A stretch of DNA of 64,000 nucleotides, taken from the NCBI RefSeq assembly GCF_002834235.1, contig NZ_NNBY01000035.1, positions 110,685 to 174,684 of the forward strand. Reading direction: 5' to 3'. How positions within the stretch are numbered: position 1 is the first letter of the stretch; each line of letters starts with the position of its first letter. Below, in pieces: positions 18,678-27,051 of this stretch. Source of the DNA: Ruminococcus bromii (GTDB lineage: Bacteria > Bacillota > Clostridia > Oscillospirales > Acutalibacteraceae). Made by a program: the position numbers and the translations under genes. Under the pieces are notes generated by a model. That model did no database searches, was not told the DNA's origin, and saw nothing but the letters and a program-made list of their open reading frames with translations.

Positions 18678-19709
18678 ATGAAAAATGAAGTTAATACAGC
18701 AATAACTAAAAACTACAGTATTTCAATTCTTAGAGTTGTTGGTATGTTTTCAATAGTTTTTTGCCATTTTTTCTCATGGCTTGGTTTTTCGTTTTTATCA
18801 CAATTTTTAAATTTTGGAGTATATTTGTTTCTTTTTATTTCTGGTTTTTTGTACGCAAACAAAAATATAACAGAACCGAGAAAATGGTTTTTAACACGGT
18901 TGAAGAAAATATTAGTTCCATATTATATTTTTGCAATCCCCATTGCACTTTTGTATTTTTTGTCGACAGGTTTTGATTTGATAAAAAGTATAATATATCT
19001 TTTTTGTTTGCAAGGAGTTTACTTTATATGTTCTTTTATTCCTTTTGCAGAGATAGAGCCCCTCGGAAATCTTTGGTTTATTACTATAATTTTGCTATGT
19101 TATCTTCTAACAATAATTTTAAAAAATTTTGAGAAAAAACATAATGTTAGTGTAGTTGGAGCTACTGTTGTATTATTATTTATTTGGTTAGTACCAAAAA
19201 TTTTAATGTGCTTTTCCCTTCTGTACATTGATACGCAATATTTTGTGGCTTATTTTATTGGATATTATATTTCAAAATTCAATGTAAAAAATAATAAATG
19301 GACTTTTTGGCTGTTAGGTTTGTTTATGTTTGCTGTTGCTATTGTTATTAGATTGACAGCTAAAATGTACCTTGACGGTATATATGAGTCAGAATATCTT
19401 GTGTTTGTATCGTTGACACAAATTGCTGTGGCAGTTTCAGCGTATTTTATTTGTACATATTTAGTCAATAACTTTGCCATACTTGAGAGTATGGCAAAAT
19501 CTAAGATTTGGTCATTGTTTGATGTAATGTCATATCCAATTTATATAACTCATTATGCATTTTTGACTGGCATGACATCAGTAAGCAATTTTGGATTTTC
19601 AACACTAATTTCAATTGTATTGTTTATTTTATTTACCGTTATTAGCTCCTCCATCTTGTACCTAATAAATAATAAAATTATAGATTATAAAATGAAGATG
19701 AAACAATAA
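18678..19709 (+). CDS. Membrane acyltransferase (acyltransferase 3 family)
   Basis: A 343-residue protein with about ten membrane helices. It opens with the family pattern near the N-terminus: ISILRVVGMFSIVFCHF (residues 14-30) holds the conserved R and catalytic H of the acyltransferase 3 family (OafA/WecH type). Such enzymes O-acetylate or otherwise acylate sugars of surface polymers. The location at the end of the polysaccharide locus supports decoration of its glycan. A GGAGCGAAAC ribosome site lies a little far from ATG 18678. The acyl group and acceptor are not known. Confidence 0.8.
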   Translation: MKNEVNTAITKNYSISILRVVGMFSIVFCHFFSWLGFSFLSQFLNFGVYLFLFISGFLYANKNITEPRKWFLTRLKKILVPYYIFAIPIALLYFLSTGFDLIKSIIYLFCLQGVYFICSFIPFAEIEPLGNLWFITIILLCYLLTIILKNFEKKHNVSVVGATVVLLFIWLVPKILMCFSLLYIDTQYFVAYFIGYYISKFNVKNNKWTFWLLGLFMFAVAIVIRLTAKMYLDGIYESEYLVFVSLTQIAVAVSAYFICTYLVNNFAILESMAKSKIWSLFDVMSYPIYITHYAFLTGMTSVSNFGFSTLISIVLFILFTVISSSILYLINNKIIDYKMKMKQ

Positions 19710-19712
19710 AAA

Positions 19713-19901
19713 AAGAATCTCCATAGAAACGATTTTGTAGTAGAATTAAGTTACAACACAAAAATCCGAGAAGAAATCGTCAATATGGATACTCTTGATT
19801 TTACACTGATACACAAGAAAGGTGTAAAGGGTAAAATTATTTTTACTACCCCAAAATACCCGGAGTTAGATAATGTTATAACTATATTTAAAGCTTATTG
19901 A
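19713..19901 (+). pseudogene. Orphan 3' coding remnant of unknown gene
   Basis: An open frame of about 62 codons with no start, directly after the acyltransferase gene. It has the look of real coding sequence (NDFVVELSYNTKIREEIVN, then FTLIHKKGVKGKIIF) and ends at TGA 19899-19901, 3 bp before a + strand terminator. I do not recognise the family. It is probably the tail of a gene deleted during remodelling of the locus. Confidence 0.5.
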
Positions 19902-19903
19902 AA

Positions 19904-19944
19904 TGCACAAGCCCATAAATACTTGGACTTGTGCATATTTTTTA
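19904..19944 (+). terminator. Intrinsic terminator closing the polysaccharide locus
   Basis: Stem GCACAAG (19905-19911) with CTTGTGC (19928-19934), then ATATTTTTT. The T-run is on the + strand, so it ends the polysaccharide operon just before the oppositely oriented cotJC 3' half. Confidence 0.75.
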
Positions 19945-20491
19945 CTTTTTCTTCTTTTTCAATTCATTTTTAAAGCATTTTTTATCGAATGAGGGGTTGA
20001 AGGCGTAGAAGTTCTTTTCGTTGAGTTTATCGGTTAAGAGGCGGAGGTTTTCGCCGAAGCGTTGGTAGTGGACAACCTCACGGGCACGCAGAAAGCGAAT
20101 CGGATCTTTTACATCGTAGTCATCGCAGAATCTGAGGATGTTATCGTAGGTTGTTCGGGCTTTTTGCTCAGCCGCCATACTTTCATGCAGATCGGTTATC
20201 GGATCGCCTTTAACCTGCATTGATGCAGCTGTATAGGGAAAACCTGCTGCCGCCTGTGGGAAAATTCCGGTTGTGTGGTCAACAAAATAGTCAGCGAATC
20301 CCTGTTCCTTGATTTCATCCTCGGTGAGGTCTTTCGTCAGCTGATATACTATTGCACCGATCATTTCAAGATGATTAAGTTCCTCTGTGCCTATGTCGGT
20401 GAGAGTGCCTTTGAGTTCCGGCAAGGGCATTGCAAATCGTTGACTCAGATATCGCAATGACGCACCCAACTCACCGTCCGGACCGCCGTAT
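19942..20491 (-). CDS. cotJC: cotJC 3' portion (split spore-coat Mn-catalase-like gene)
   Basis: Codes for the last 179 residues of CotJC preceded by the shared YGG codons: PDGELGASLRYLSQRF, TDIGTEELNHLEMIG and HESMAAEQKARTTYDNI carry the Glu/His ligands of the di-manganese catalase fold (E and H pairs). The expected N-terminus is absent. Upstream of the shared core the frame continues into recombinase-side DNA and reaches a TTG at 20550 with no ribosome site. The missing 31 residues lie 12.2 kb away at 32698-32796. Joining both at the core gives a complete protein of about 210 residues, slightly long because of a Lys-rich tail. CotJC is a mother-cell spore-coat component. Confidence 0.93.
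20482..20491 (+). other. Left attachment core of the cotJC element
   Basis: ACCGCCGTAT, identical to 32704-32713 and in the same orientation. On the coding strand it is ATACGGCGGT, covering the Tyr-Gly-Gly codons of cotJC. Outside the 10 bp the flanks diverge, as expected for attL/attR of a serine integrase. Confidence 0.85.
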
Positions 20492-20500
20492 GGCAGAATG

Positions 20501-21703
20501 TTACTTATTTTGACTGAGAAATATGTTGAGGTGGGAGGCTTTGCGGTCAAATATTATTCTTTTTGTAATTATGGATAGTAAGTCATTTTGCGTTTTTAAG
20601 GGATAAGTTTCTTTAATCGTGAAAGCATCATTATTTAAATTGTTCTTTATAAGAATATTTATTGCTTTAATTACAACTTTTTCAATCTTTTCAATTCTTA
20701 CGCTGTGCGATGAATGGCAGTTGCCGTGAATGTAGGCGGAGCATTGGAGAAGATTATTTTTAATCGGAACAAGGGTTGAATTGCAGTTTGAACACTTGAC
20801 AAGATTTTGAATAAGGTGTCTAATTTCGGTTTGTTTATGGGAATGTTCTCTATTTATTATTCCTTGCAAGAATAATATTTGCCTTGTTTGTTCAAAAATT
20901 ACTTCATCAACAATCGGTTCGTGAATGCCGTTTGAAATTATCAAATTTTCGTTATGGAAATCTCTGCCCGTTTTGCAGATTGGATTCCACCTGATTTTGC
21001 CGATATAAACGGGATTTTGCAGAATATATTCAACGGCACGGCAATCCCAGCGGTTGCCTTTGGAAGTTTTAATTTTTGCTGAGTTCAAGTTGTCACAAAT
21101 CATATTTATATCTTTATTATTCAAAAAATCGGCAAAAATTTTACTGACAATTCGGGCTTTTTCGGCGTCAACCACAAGCCTTCCATCTGTCACTTTATAG
21201 CCGAAAGGTGCAATGCTGACGATGCCGCCACGCTCGGCTTTTTCGGTCATTCCTCGTCTTACCTCACCCGAAAGCCGAATCGAATAGTATTCGTCCGACC
21301 ATTCGATAATGCGTTCAATCAGCTTTCCGAAGGGACCGTCATCAACGGGTTCGGACACGCTGATGACTTCAATTCCGTTTTTTCTCAACAGCGATTTATA
21401 GAAAATGCTTTCCTCCTGATTGCGGGCGAATCGTGAAAATTTCCAGACAAGTACGGCTGAAAACAGGGGAGGCTTTTGCTTTGCAAGGCTTATCATTCGG
21501 TTGAATTCAGGTCGCTTGTCGGCATATCTTCCAGAAATTCCGTTGTCACGAAAAATGAAATCCTCATCAATCAGATAGCCTTTTTCATCTGCAAATTTTC
21601 TGATGATTTTCAGCTGACTTGACGGTGAAAGCTCAGTTTGATTTTCGGTTGACACCCTTATGTATGCCGCCGCAAAGTGATTTTTATTGTAATTTCCCGA
21701 CAA
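20501..21703 (-). CDS. Serine recombinase of the cotJC element
   Basis: A 400-residue large serine recombinase. It has an N-terminal resolvase domain (AAYIRVSTENQ, nucleophile Ser18; SAVLVWKFSRFARN near residues 88-101; GEVRRGM), a recombinase domain (FGYKV, later LQNPVYIGKIRWNP) and a C-terminal zinc ribbon (CSNCNSTL... CSAYIHGNC). All catalytic parts are present, so it looks functional. Length is at the short end of the SpoIVCA/SprA type. TTG 21703 is favoured because AGAGGTGA precedes it; GTG 21712 overlaps that site. The gene ends 10 bp from the attachment core, so it very likely catalyses excision of this element. Confidence 0.9.
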   Translation of the reverse strand: MSGNYNKNHFAAAYIRVSTENQTELSPSSQLKIIRKFADEKGYLIDEDFIFRDNGISGRYADKRPEFNRMISLAKQKPPLFSAVLVWKFSRFARNQEESIFYKSLLRKNGIEVISVSEPVDDGPFGKLIERIIEWSDEYYSIRLSGEVRRGMTEKAERGGIVSIAPFGYKVTDGRLVVDAEKARIVSKIFADFLNNKDINMICDNLNSAKIKTSKGNRWDCRAVEYILQNPVYIGKIRWNPICKTGRDFHNENLIISNGIHEPIVDEVIFEQTRQILFLQGIINREHSHKQTEIRHLIQNLVKCSNCNSTLVPIKNNLLQCSAYIHGNCHSSHSVRIEKIEKVVIKAINILIKNNLNNDAFTIKETYPLKTQNDLLSIITKRIIFDRKASHLNIFLSQNK

Positions 21704-21739
21704 ATTAATCACCTCTTGAAAGAATAATTCTTTTATGCA

Positions 21740-21768
21740 ATAATATGTCTGCGATTGGAATAAAATTC
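21740..21768 (-). promoter_or_regulatory. Possible sigma-E-like promoter of the recombinase
   Basis: On the - strand, GAATTTT (21762-21768) matches 6 of 7 positions of the sigma-E -35 consensus KMATATW. After a 14-bp spacer comes CATATTAT (21740-21747), 6 of 8 to CATACAMT. This would start transcription about 25 bp before the start codon. A mother-cell promoter here would fit developmental excision. It is a pattern match only. Confidence 0.35.
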
Positions 21769-21791
21769 TTCGGCAAATTTCTCGAAAACAC

Positions 21792-21820
21792 TTTACTTTG
21801 CTAACGCACTAATGTATAAT
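21792..21820 (+). promoter_or_regulatory. Promoter of the amino-acid ABC transporter operon
   Basis: TTTACT (21792-21797), 17-bp spacer, TATAAT (21815-21820). A good sigma-A promoter about 70 bp before the binding-protein gene. Confidence 0.7.
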
Positions 21821-21892
21821 ATACAGAGATTGTTTTGCAAGGTGATTTGCAGAACATAGGTAGAGAGTATATCAGATTACGGAGGAATAATT

Positions 21893-22705
21893 ATGAAAAA
21901 GAAAAAGTTACTTTCTGTACTTCTTGCAGGTGCAATGTCAGCGTCAATTTTTGTAGGTTGCGGTTCTTCTGCAACAGACTGGGATTATATCTCAAACAAG
22001 GGAGAGCTTGTTATCGGTGTTACATATTTTGAGCCGATGAACTACCTTGATGCAGACGGCAAGCTTACAGGTTTTGAAACTGAGTTTGCAGAGGCAGTTT
22101 GCGAGAAAATGGGTGTTACTCCAAAGTTCCAGAAAATTGACTGGGATTCAAAAGAGGTTGAGCTTAACTCAAAGACAATCGACTGCATCTGGAACGGCCT
22201 TACAATTGATGATGACAGAAAGTCAACAATGGATATTTCAACTCCTTATATGGAAAACAAGCAGGTTATGGTTGCAAAATCTGATGTTGCAGACAAAATC
22301 AAGTCAGCAGATGACCTCAAGGATAAGACAGTAGTTGCAGAGAAGAAGTCAGCAGGTGAAACTGTTGCTCAGACAGACGAGTTCTTCTCAAGTGCAAAGT
22401 ATGTTTCTGTTGACGCACAGGCTAAGGCTCTTCTCGAGGTTAAGTCAGGCACAGCAGATGTTGCGGTTATCGACTATGTAATGTCAATCGGTACACTCAA
22501 GAGCGGCTCTGACTACGCTGACCTCAAGGTTGTTGACGGCAAGGACTTTTCACCTGAGCAGTACGGTATTGCACTTCGTAAGGACAGCCCCGAAACACTC
22601 AAAAAGCTTAACGATGCTATTCAGGCAGTTGCCGATGACGGCACACTTGATAAGATTGCTGAGAAGTACAGCCTTCAGGATCTTCTTCTTGTAAAAAAGA
22701 AATAA
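21893..22705 (+). CDS. Amino-acid ABC transporter substrate-binding lipoprotein
   Basis: A 270-residue protein with a lipoprotein signal (KKKKL, hydrophobic core, FVGCG lipobox with Cys23) and a family 3 periplasmic-binding fold: GVTYFEPMNYLDADGKLTGFE then FAEAVCEKMG, and IWNGLTIDDDR further on. These are hallmarks of polar amino-acid binders (glutamine, cystine, arginine type). It captures the amino acid outside the cell and hands it to the permease encoded next. The ribosome site GGAGG is strong. The cysE gene nearby in the same element makes a cystine role possible, but the ligand cannot be fixed from sequence. Confidence 0.88.
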   Translation: MKKKKLLSVLLAGAMSASIFVGCGSSATDWDYISNKGELVIGVTYFEPMNYLDADGKLTGFETEFAEAVCEKMGVTPKFQKIDWDSKEVELNSKTIDCIWNGLTIDDDRKSTMDISTPYMENKQVMVAKSDVADKIKSADDLKDKTVVAEKKSAGETVAQTDEFFSSAKYVSVDAQAKALLEVKSGTADVAVIDYVMSIGTLKSGSDYADLKVVDGKDFSPEQYGIALRKDSPETLKKLNDAIQAVADDGTLDKIAEKYSLQDLLLVKKK

Positions 22706-22847
22706 TTTAATTAAAATAAGTTTGTACATACAGGGCGGACTATGTTCGCCCGTTGTGCTTTTTATTGATTATAAATTTACAGGTTCAAATTTGTAAGCCT
22801 TTTGATATATTCAAAACTGAAAATACTTGGATAGAGTGGTATATAAA

Positions 22848-23498
22848 ATGGATCAATTTTTTAATGTAAGCGGTCAGTTGCTTGAGGGATTCGGCGAAAA
22901 CTGTATAATTTTCATTGTAACCCTGCTTGCGGCAATTCCGCTCGGACTTATTATCTCAATGGGTTCAATGTCAAAATTCAAGCCGTTAAAATGGCTGACA
23001 AAAACATTTGTGTGGATAATCAGAGGTACTCCGCTGATGCTCCAGCTTTTCGTAGTGTTCTATGTTCCGCCGCTTGTGTCAAACGGCAGTGTGACATTTG
23101 CACGAATGAATGCCGCACTTATCGCATTTATAATCAATTATGCCGCATATTTTTCTGAAATCTTCCGTGGCGGTATCGAGTCTGTTCCAAAGGGACAGTA
23201 CGAGGCAGGTCAGGTGCTTGGCATGACAAAGGGTCAGATTTTCTTTAAGGTTGTGCTTTTGCAGGTTGTAAAGAAAATTACTGCACCCATGGGCAACGAA
23301 ATTATTACTCTTGTAAAGGATACTTCGCTTTCAAGCGTTATCGCAATTCCGGAAATTCTTATGAGAGCAAAGGACTTCTCAATGCAGGGACTCATTTGGC
23401 CGCTTTTCTATTCGGCAGTATTCTTCCTCGCATTCTGCGGAATTCTTACCTTGCTTTTCTCATTTATCGAGAAAAAGCTTGATTACTACAAGGGTTAA
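22848..23498 (+). CDS. Amino-acid ABC transporter permease
   Basis: A 216-residue HisMQ-type permease with about five helices. WIIRGTPLMLQLFVVFY and AYFSEIFRGGIESVPKGQYEAGQVLGM contain the EAA loop (E-A-G-x-x-L-G) that docks the ATPase. I take ATG 22848; an in-frame TTG at 22827 gives 7 more residues and cannot be excluded. It lies 140 bp after the binding-protein gene, where the messenger may be processed, and 12 bp before the ATPase gene. Confidence 0.88.
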   Translation: MDQFFNVSGQLLEGFGENCIIFIVTLLAAIPLGLIISMGSMSKFKPLKWLTKTFVWIIRGTPLMLQLFVVFYVPPLVSNGSVTFARMNAALIAFIINYAAYFSEIFRGGIESVPKGQYEAGQVLGMTKGQIFFKVVLLQVVKKITAPMGNEIITLVKDTSLSSVIAIPEILMRAKDFSMQGLIWPLFYSAVFFLAFCGILTLLFSFIEKKLDYYKG

Positions 23499-23510
23499 GG
23501 GGGAAAGGTT

Positions 23511-24308
23511 ATGTCTTTGTTAAATGTTGAAAACATCCGTAAAAGCTACGGCAAAACAGAGGTTTTGAAAGATATCAGCTTTTCTCTTAAAAAGGGCGAG
23601 GTGCTTGCGATTATCGGTTCATCGGGTTCGGGCAAGACTACGCTGTTAAGATGTCTTAATTTTCTTGAAACTCCGGGCAACGGCAAGATTTCCGTCAATG
23701 ACGAAGTGCTTTTTGACAGCAATGACAGCTCTGCAAAGAGCGACAGCGAAATCAGAAAAAGACGACTTCATTTCGGACTTGTGTTCCAGTCATTTAACCT
23801 GTTTCCGCAATATACGGTTATCGAGAATATTATGCTTGCTCCAAAGCTTGCCGCAAAAGAGCAGATAAAGCAGACAGGCGAATATATGGGGGCAAAAAGC
23901 TATAAAGAGGCTCATGAAATTATCAAGAGCAATGCAAAGTCTTTGCTTGAAAGGGTAGGACTTTCCGAAAAGAGCGAGTCATATCCGTGTAATCTCAGCG
24001 GCGGTCAGCAACAGCGTGTTGCAATTGCAAGAGCGCTTGCACTCAATCCCGATGTCCTCTGCTTCGACGAGCCTACCTCCGCACTTGATCCCGAACTCAC
24101 GGGTGAGGTGCTTAATGTTATCCGCAGTCTTAAAACCTCCGACAGCACAATGATTGTTGTAACTCACGAAATTGAGTTTGCAAGAGATGTTGCCGACAAG
24201 ATCATTTTTATGGCTGACGGTGTAATTGCCGAAGAAGGCACTCCCGAACAGGTAATCAACAATCCGCAAAATCCAAGAACCCAGGCGTTTTTGTCAAGGT
24301 TCAACTGA
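23511..24308 (+). CDS. Amino-acid ABC transporter ATPase
   Basis: A 265-residue ATPase: Walker [12 protein letters not shown] (about residues 36-46), Q-loop QSFNLFP, signature [15 protein letters not shown], Walker [15 protein letters not shown], switch His in THEIEFA. Sequence and length fit the GlnQ/TcyC polar amino-acid group. An insert of about 25 residues after the Q-loop ([18 protein letters not shown]) is common in clostridial members. It forms a three-gene transporter with the two preceding genes, and a terminator follows. Confidence 0.92.
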   Translation: MSLLNVENIRKSYGKTEVLKDISFSLKKGEVLAIIGSSGSGKTTLLRCLNFLETPGNGKISVNDEVLFDSNDSSAKSDSEIRKRRLHFGLVFQSFNLFPQYTVIENIMLAPKLAAKEQIKQTGEYMGAKSYKEAHEIIKSNAKSLLERVGLSEKSESYPCNLSGGQQQRVAIARALALNPDVLCFDEPTSALDPELTGEVLNVIRSLKTSDSTMIVVTHEIEFARDVADKIIFMADGVIAEEGTPEQVINNPQNPRTQAFLSRFN

Positions 24309-24329
24309 TAACTGAATATTAGGTGAGGA

Positions 24330-24353
24330 AAGCACTCGAAAGGGTGCTTTTTT
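24330..24353 (+). terminator. Terminator after the ABC transporter operon
   Basis: AGCACTC (24331-24337), 4-base loop, GGGTGCT (24342-24348), then TTTTTT. Confidence 0.85.
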
Positions 24354-24373
24354 ACATATTTTTGCAAATAACC

Positions 24374-24402
24374 TTGAAAAGTTTATGCCATTGTGCTATA
24401 AT
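24374..24402 (+). promoter_or_regulatory. Promoter of small lipoprotein gene
   Basis: TTGAAA (24374-24379), 17-bp spacer, TATAAT (24397-24402): a near-consensus sigma-A promoter about 78 bp before the start codon. Confidence 0.75.
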
Positions 24403-24479
24403 AATCGTGTCATTCACTGACAAAGGCACAAAGCCTGAAAAAATGAGAAATCCCGATAGGGAAAACGGAGGAAAAACAA

Positions 24480-24869
24480 ATGAAAAGAATTTTCACAATC
24501 AGCGTTGCGGCTGTTATGGCACTTCTTATGGTGCTTTCACTTACAGCCTGCGGTAATTCAACACTCGGCTATTACAAGCTTACAAGTGCAGAAGCAAGCG
24601 GTATGAGTTTTGACAGCAGTACTCTTGCCGCTGTCGGTATGGACAAAGGCTACATTCTTCTTAAAGAAGACGGCAAGGCTAAGCTTTCTGCAGCCGGTCA
24701 GGAGCAGGATTTCACATACGATGACAAGAACTTTACAACAGGGAGCGAGAGCATTCCATACACACTCAAAGACGGTGTTATTACAATGGAAAAAGACGGC
24801 ACAAAGCTCGTTTTCACATTTGATGCTAACTTCAAGCCCGAATCTTCTGATTCAGAGTCATCAAAGTAA
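24480..24869 (+). CDS. Small secreted lipoprotein of unknown function
   Basis: A 129-residue protein with a clear lipoprotein signal (MKRIF, hydrophobic core, LTACG with Cys24). The mature part is a short beta-rich sequence with repeated GYILLKEDGKAKL-like strands, similar to small clostridial lipoproteins annotated only as hypothetical (LptM-like or lipocalin-like). It is anchored on the outer face of the membrane. A strong promoter, a GGAGG ribosome site and a terminator make it a single-gene unit. The role is unknown. Confidence 0.75.
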   Translation: MKRIFTISVAAVMALLMVLSLTACGNSTLGYYKLTSAEASGMSFDSSTLAAVGMDKGYILLKEDGKAKLSAAGQEQDFTYDDKNFTTGSESIPYTLKDGVITMEKDGTKLVFTFDANFKPESSDSESSK

Positions 24870-24894
24870 TTAAAACTTAATGGTGAAAAAATTT

Positions 24895-24923
24895 CGGCAG
24901 TCCAAATCGGACTGCCGTTTTTT
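24895..24923 (+). terminator. Terminator of lipoprotein gene
   Basis: CGGCAGTCC / GGACTGCCG hairpin at 24895-24917 followed by TTTTTT on the + strand. Confidence 0.9.
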
Positions 24924-24935
24924 GTATATCCAACT

Positions 24936-24966
24936 AAAAAACAAGGGCAGCGGAATTTCGCTGCCC
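24936..24966 (-). terminator. Terminator of the CobW-type gene
   Basis: On the - strand, GGGCAGCG / CGCTGCCC (24945-24966) followed by TTGTTTTTT. Confidence 0.88.
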
Positions 24967-24986
24967 ATAATTTTTATAAGATTTTA

Positions 24987-26270
24987 TCAGTCTGAAAGAC
25001 ACTCGTCAAGCGCATCAACAATTGCGTGCTTGTCCATATGCTGACCGATGAATACAAGCTTGATTTCTCTGTCGCCGTATTTTTCGTCCCACTTTTCGGC
25101 CATATCGGGATACTCTGCAAGATAGAGCTTCTGCTGTTTCTTTGGGAATGCGGCAAGCCACTTGCCCTGTTCCGTAGCAGTAATCTGAACGCCTGCCTGC
25201 TCGAATACGTAAACATCTTCTCTCTTGTCATCAAACCAGAGAACACCCTTTGCACGGACTACGCTCTTTGGCCAGTTCTCAACAAACTGCTGGAGCTTGT
25301 CCTGATTGAAAGGACGAATGCGGTGGTAAACAAATGAACCGATGCCGTACTCTTCTTCGCCGTCCTCATGATCGTGGTCGTGGTGACAGCAATGGCCGTG
25401 TTCGTGGTCGCAATGAGAGTGGTCAAGACCGTCCTCATCATGGTCATGGTCGTGATGCTCATGTTCGTCATGGTCTTCATCGTGGTGGTGATGGTGGTGA
25501 TGATGACCGTGACGGTCTGTATCCTCGTCATCTTCATCCTTATCATAAATCTGAGCCCAACCTGCGGATGCGGCTGTTTCTTCAAAATTAAAGCACTTTG
25601 TATCGAGAATATCCTTAACTTCAACCTTGCCGAACTGCGATTCAATAATTCGTGCCTTTGGCTGAAGTGTCTTAATCATAGCCTTAACTCTCTTGAGCTG
25701 TTCCTCTGTTACCTTGTCAACCTTGTTGAGGATGATTGTTGAACAGAACTCAATCTGCTGAATAAGAAGGCTTTCAACATCCTCTTCGTCAACATCTTCC
25801 TTGAGGAGATCGTCGCCGCAGCCGAATTCCGTTGCCATACGGAGTGCGTCAACAACTGTAACAATGTTGTCAAGACGGACAAGCTCGGGAATATTGTTTT
25901 CCTTATCGCCCTCAAGAACCGAGATTGACTGTGCAATCGGAAGGGGTTCGCAAATACCGCTTGCCTCAATGAGAATGTAGTCAAACTTGCCTGACTTTAC
26001 AAGGTCTGTAATCTGGTTGATAAGGTCAACGCTCAAAGTACAGCAGATACAGCCGTTTGTAAGCGGAACAAGGTTTGTATCTTTTTGAGTAACAACGCCT
26101 GCCTTTTGAATAAGCTCTGCGTCAATGTTTACTTCACCGATATCGTTTACGATAACGGCACACTTGTAGCCCTCCTGATTGCCGAGGACATGGTTGATAA
26201 GAGTAGTTTTGCCTGCACCGAGATAACCTGTAAGAAGCGTTACGGGAACAGGAAGCTTAATGTTAGCCAT
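24987..26270 (-). CDS. CobW/COG0523-family GTPase with His/Asp-rich metal-binding linker
   Basis: A 427-residue G3E GTPase. It has Walker A GYLGAGKTT near residues 12-20, the metal-binding CxCC motif (GCICC) near 70-74 and NKVD for guanine recognition. A linker rich in His, Asp and Glu at about 250-310 with more than 25 histidines follows, then the CobW C-terminal domain. Such proteins deliver zinc, cobalt or another metal to target enzymes. The start is ATG 26270 (AAAGGA with 10-bp spacing). No Zur box or cobalamin riboswitch was seen upstream. Which metal and client it serves is open. Confidence 0.9.
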   Translation of the reverse strand: MANIKLPVPVTLLTGYLGAGKTTLINHVLGNQEGYKCAVIVNDIGEVNIDAELIQKAGVVTQKDTNLVPLTNGCICCTLSVDLINQITDLVKSGKFDYILIEASGICEPLPIAQSISVLEGDKENNIPELVRLDNIVTVVDALRMATEFGCGDDLLKEDVDEEDVESLLIQQIEFCSTIILNKVDKVTEEQLKRVKAMIKTLQPKARIIESQFGKVEVKDILDTKCFNFEETAASAGWAQIYDKDEDDEDTDRHGHHHHHHHHDEDHDEHEHHDHDHDEDGLDHSHCDHEHGHCCHHDHDHEDGEEEYGIGSFVYHRIRPFNQDKLQQFVENWPKSVVRAKGVLWFDDKREDVYVFEQAGVQITATEQGKWLAAFPKKQQKLYLAEYPDMAEKWDEKYGDREIKLVFIGQHMDKHAIVDALDECLSD

Positions 26271-26487
26271 ATATTTCATTTCCTTTCGTTGAATTGTGCT
26301 TATTAATGCGGATTACCGCTGTCCTTAAATATAACACTTTGCAAAATTATTGTCAATACAAAGTACGGAGTGCGGTCAATCCGAATAGCTGATTATTGCT
26401 GTACATTTTGTGTTTTTTGTATAATCACCTTTTATTTATTTCGGTTTTATGTTACAATAGTCAAAAGTAATTTTACGGAGATAGATT

Positions 26488-27051
26488 ATGATTGTACTTG
26501 CATCTGCTTCACCACGAAGAAAAGAGCTTTTAAGTTTTATAACAACCGATTTTAAAATTGTTCCCGCAGACATTGACGAAACGGTTGAGAACAATGTTCC
26601 GCTTGAAAAGCGTCCCGAATATCTTGCCGTCAAAAAGGCATTGCATATTTCAAAAAACGGTTATGAAAAAGATATTGTAATCGGTTGTGACACGGGAGTT
26701 TTTGTTGACGGCAAAATGCTCGGCAAACCTAAGAACAGGGAGAATGCCGAGAATATGTTAAAACTGCTTTCGGGCAGACAGCACAAGGTTATCACGGGTT
26801 GTTGTACCGTCAAAAACGGTGTTGCAAAATCATTTTCCAATGTAACGCTTGTTGAATTTTTTGAACTTTCCGATTCGGAAATAGAGGAGTACATTGCAAC
26901 GGGCGAGCCTTTTGACAAGGCAGGTGCATACGGAATACAGGGCAAAGGTTCTCTGCTTGTAAAGAAGATTGACGGTGACTATTTTAATGTTGTCGGACTT
27001 CCCGTAAGTGAATTAAACAGGATTTTGAAAAAGGAGTATTTATATGAATGA
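26488..27051 (+). CDS. maf: Maf-family nucleotide pyrophosphatase
   Basis: A 187-residue Maf/YhdE protein: [12 protein letters not shown] at residues 4-15, [17 protein letters not shown] near 67-83, GSGxxG-like [26 protein letters not shown] at the end. The family hydrolyses non-canonical and canonical nucleoside triphosphates (dTTP/UTP type) and slows septum formation when overproduced in Bacillus. It overlaps cysE by 8 bp. Its presence inside a recombinase-bounded element is unusual because maf is normally a core chromosomal gene. Confidence 0.93.
   Translation: MIVLASASPRRKELLSFITTDFKIVPADIDETVENNVPLEKRPEYLAVKKALHISKNGYEKDIVIGCDTGVFVDGKMLGKPKNRENAENMLKLLSGRQHKVITGCCTVKNGVAKSFSNVTLVEFFELSDSEIEEYIATGEPFDKAGAYGIQGKGSLLVKKIDGDYFNVVGLPVSELNRILKKEYLYE

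Noticed and set aside
20492..20550. Extension of the cotJC 3' half to TTG 20550 as an independent catalase-like gene
   Set aside because: The extra 20 residues come from recombinase-side DNA, there is no ribosome site, and the true N-terminus is present at 32796.
25259..25742. His-, Met- or Thr-rich reading frames on both strands opposite or across the CobW gene
   Set aside because: They are shadows of the repetitive codons for the His/Asp linker.
26488..27051. Maf as a flagellin glycosylation gene
   Set aside because: The protein is the nucleotide pyrophosphatase Maf, unrelated to the motility-associated Maf proteins.
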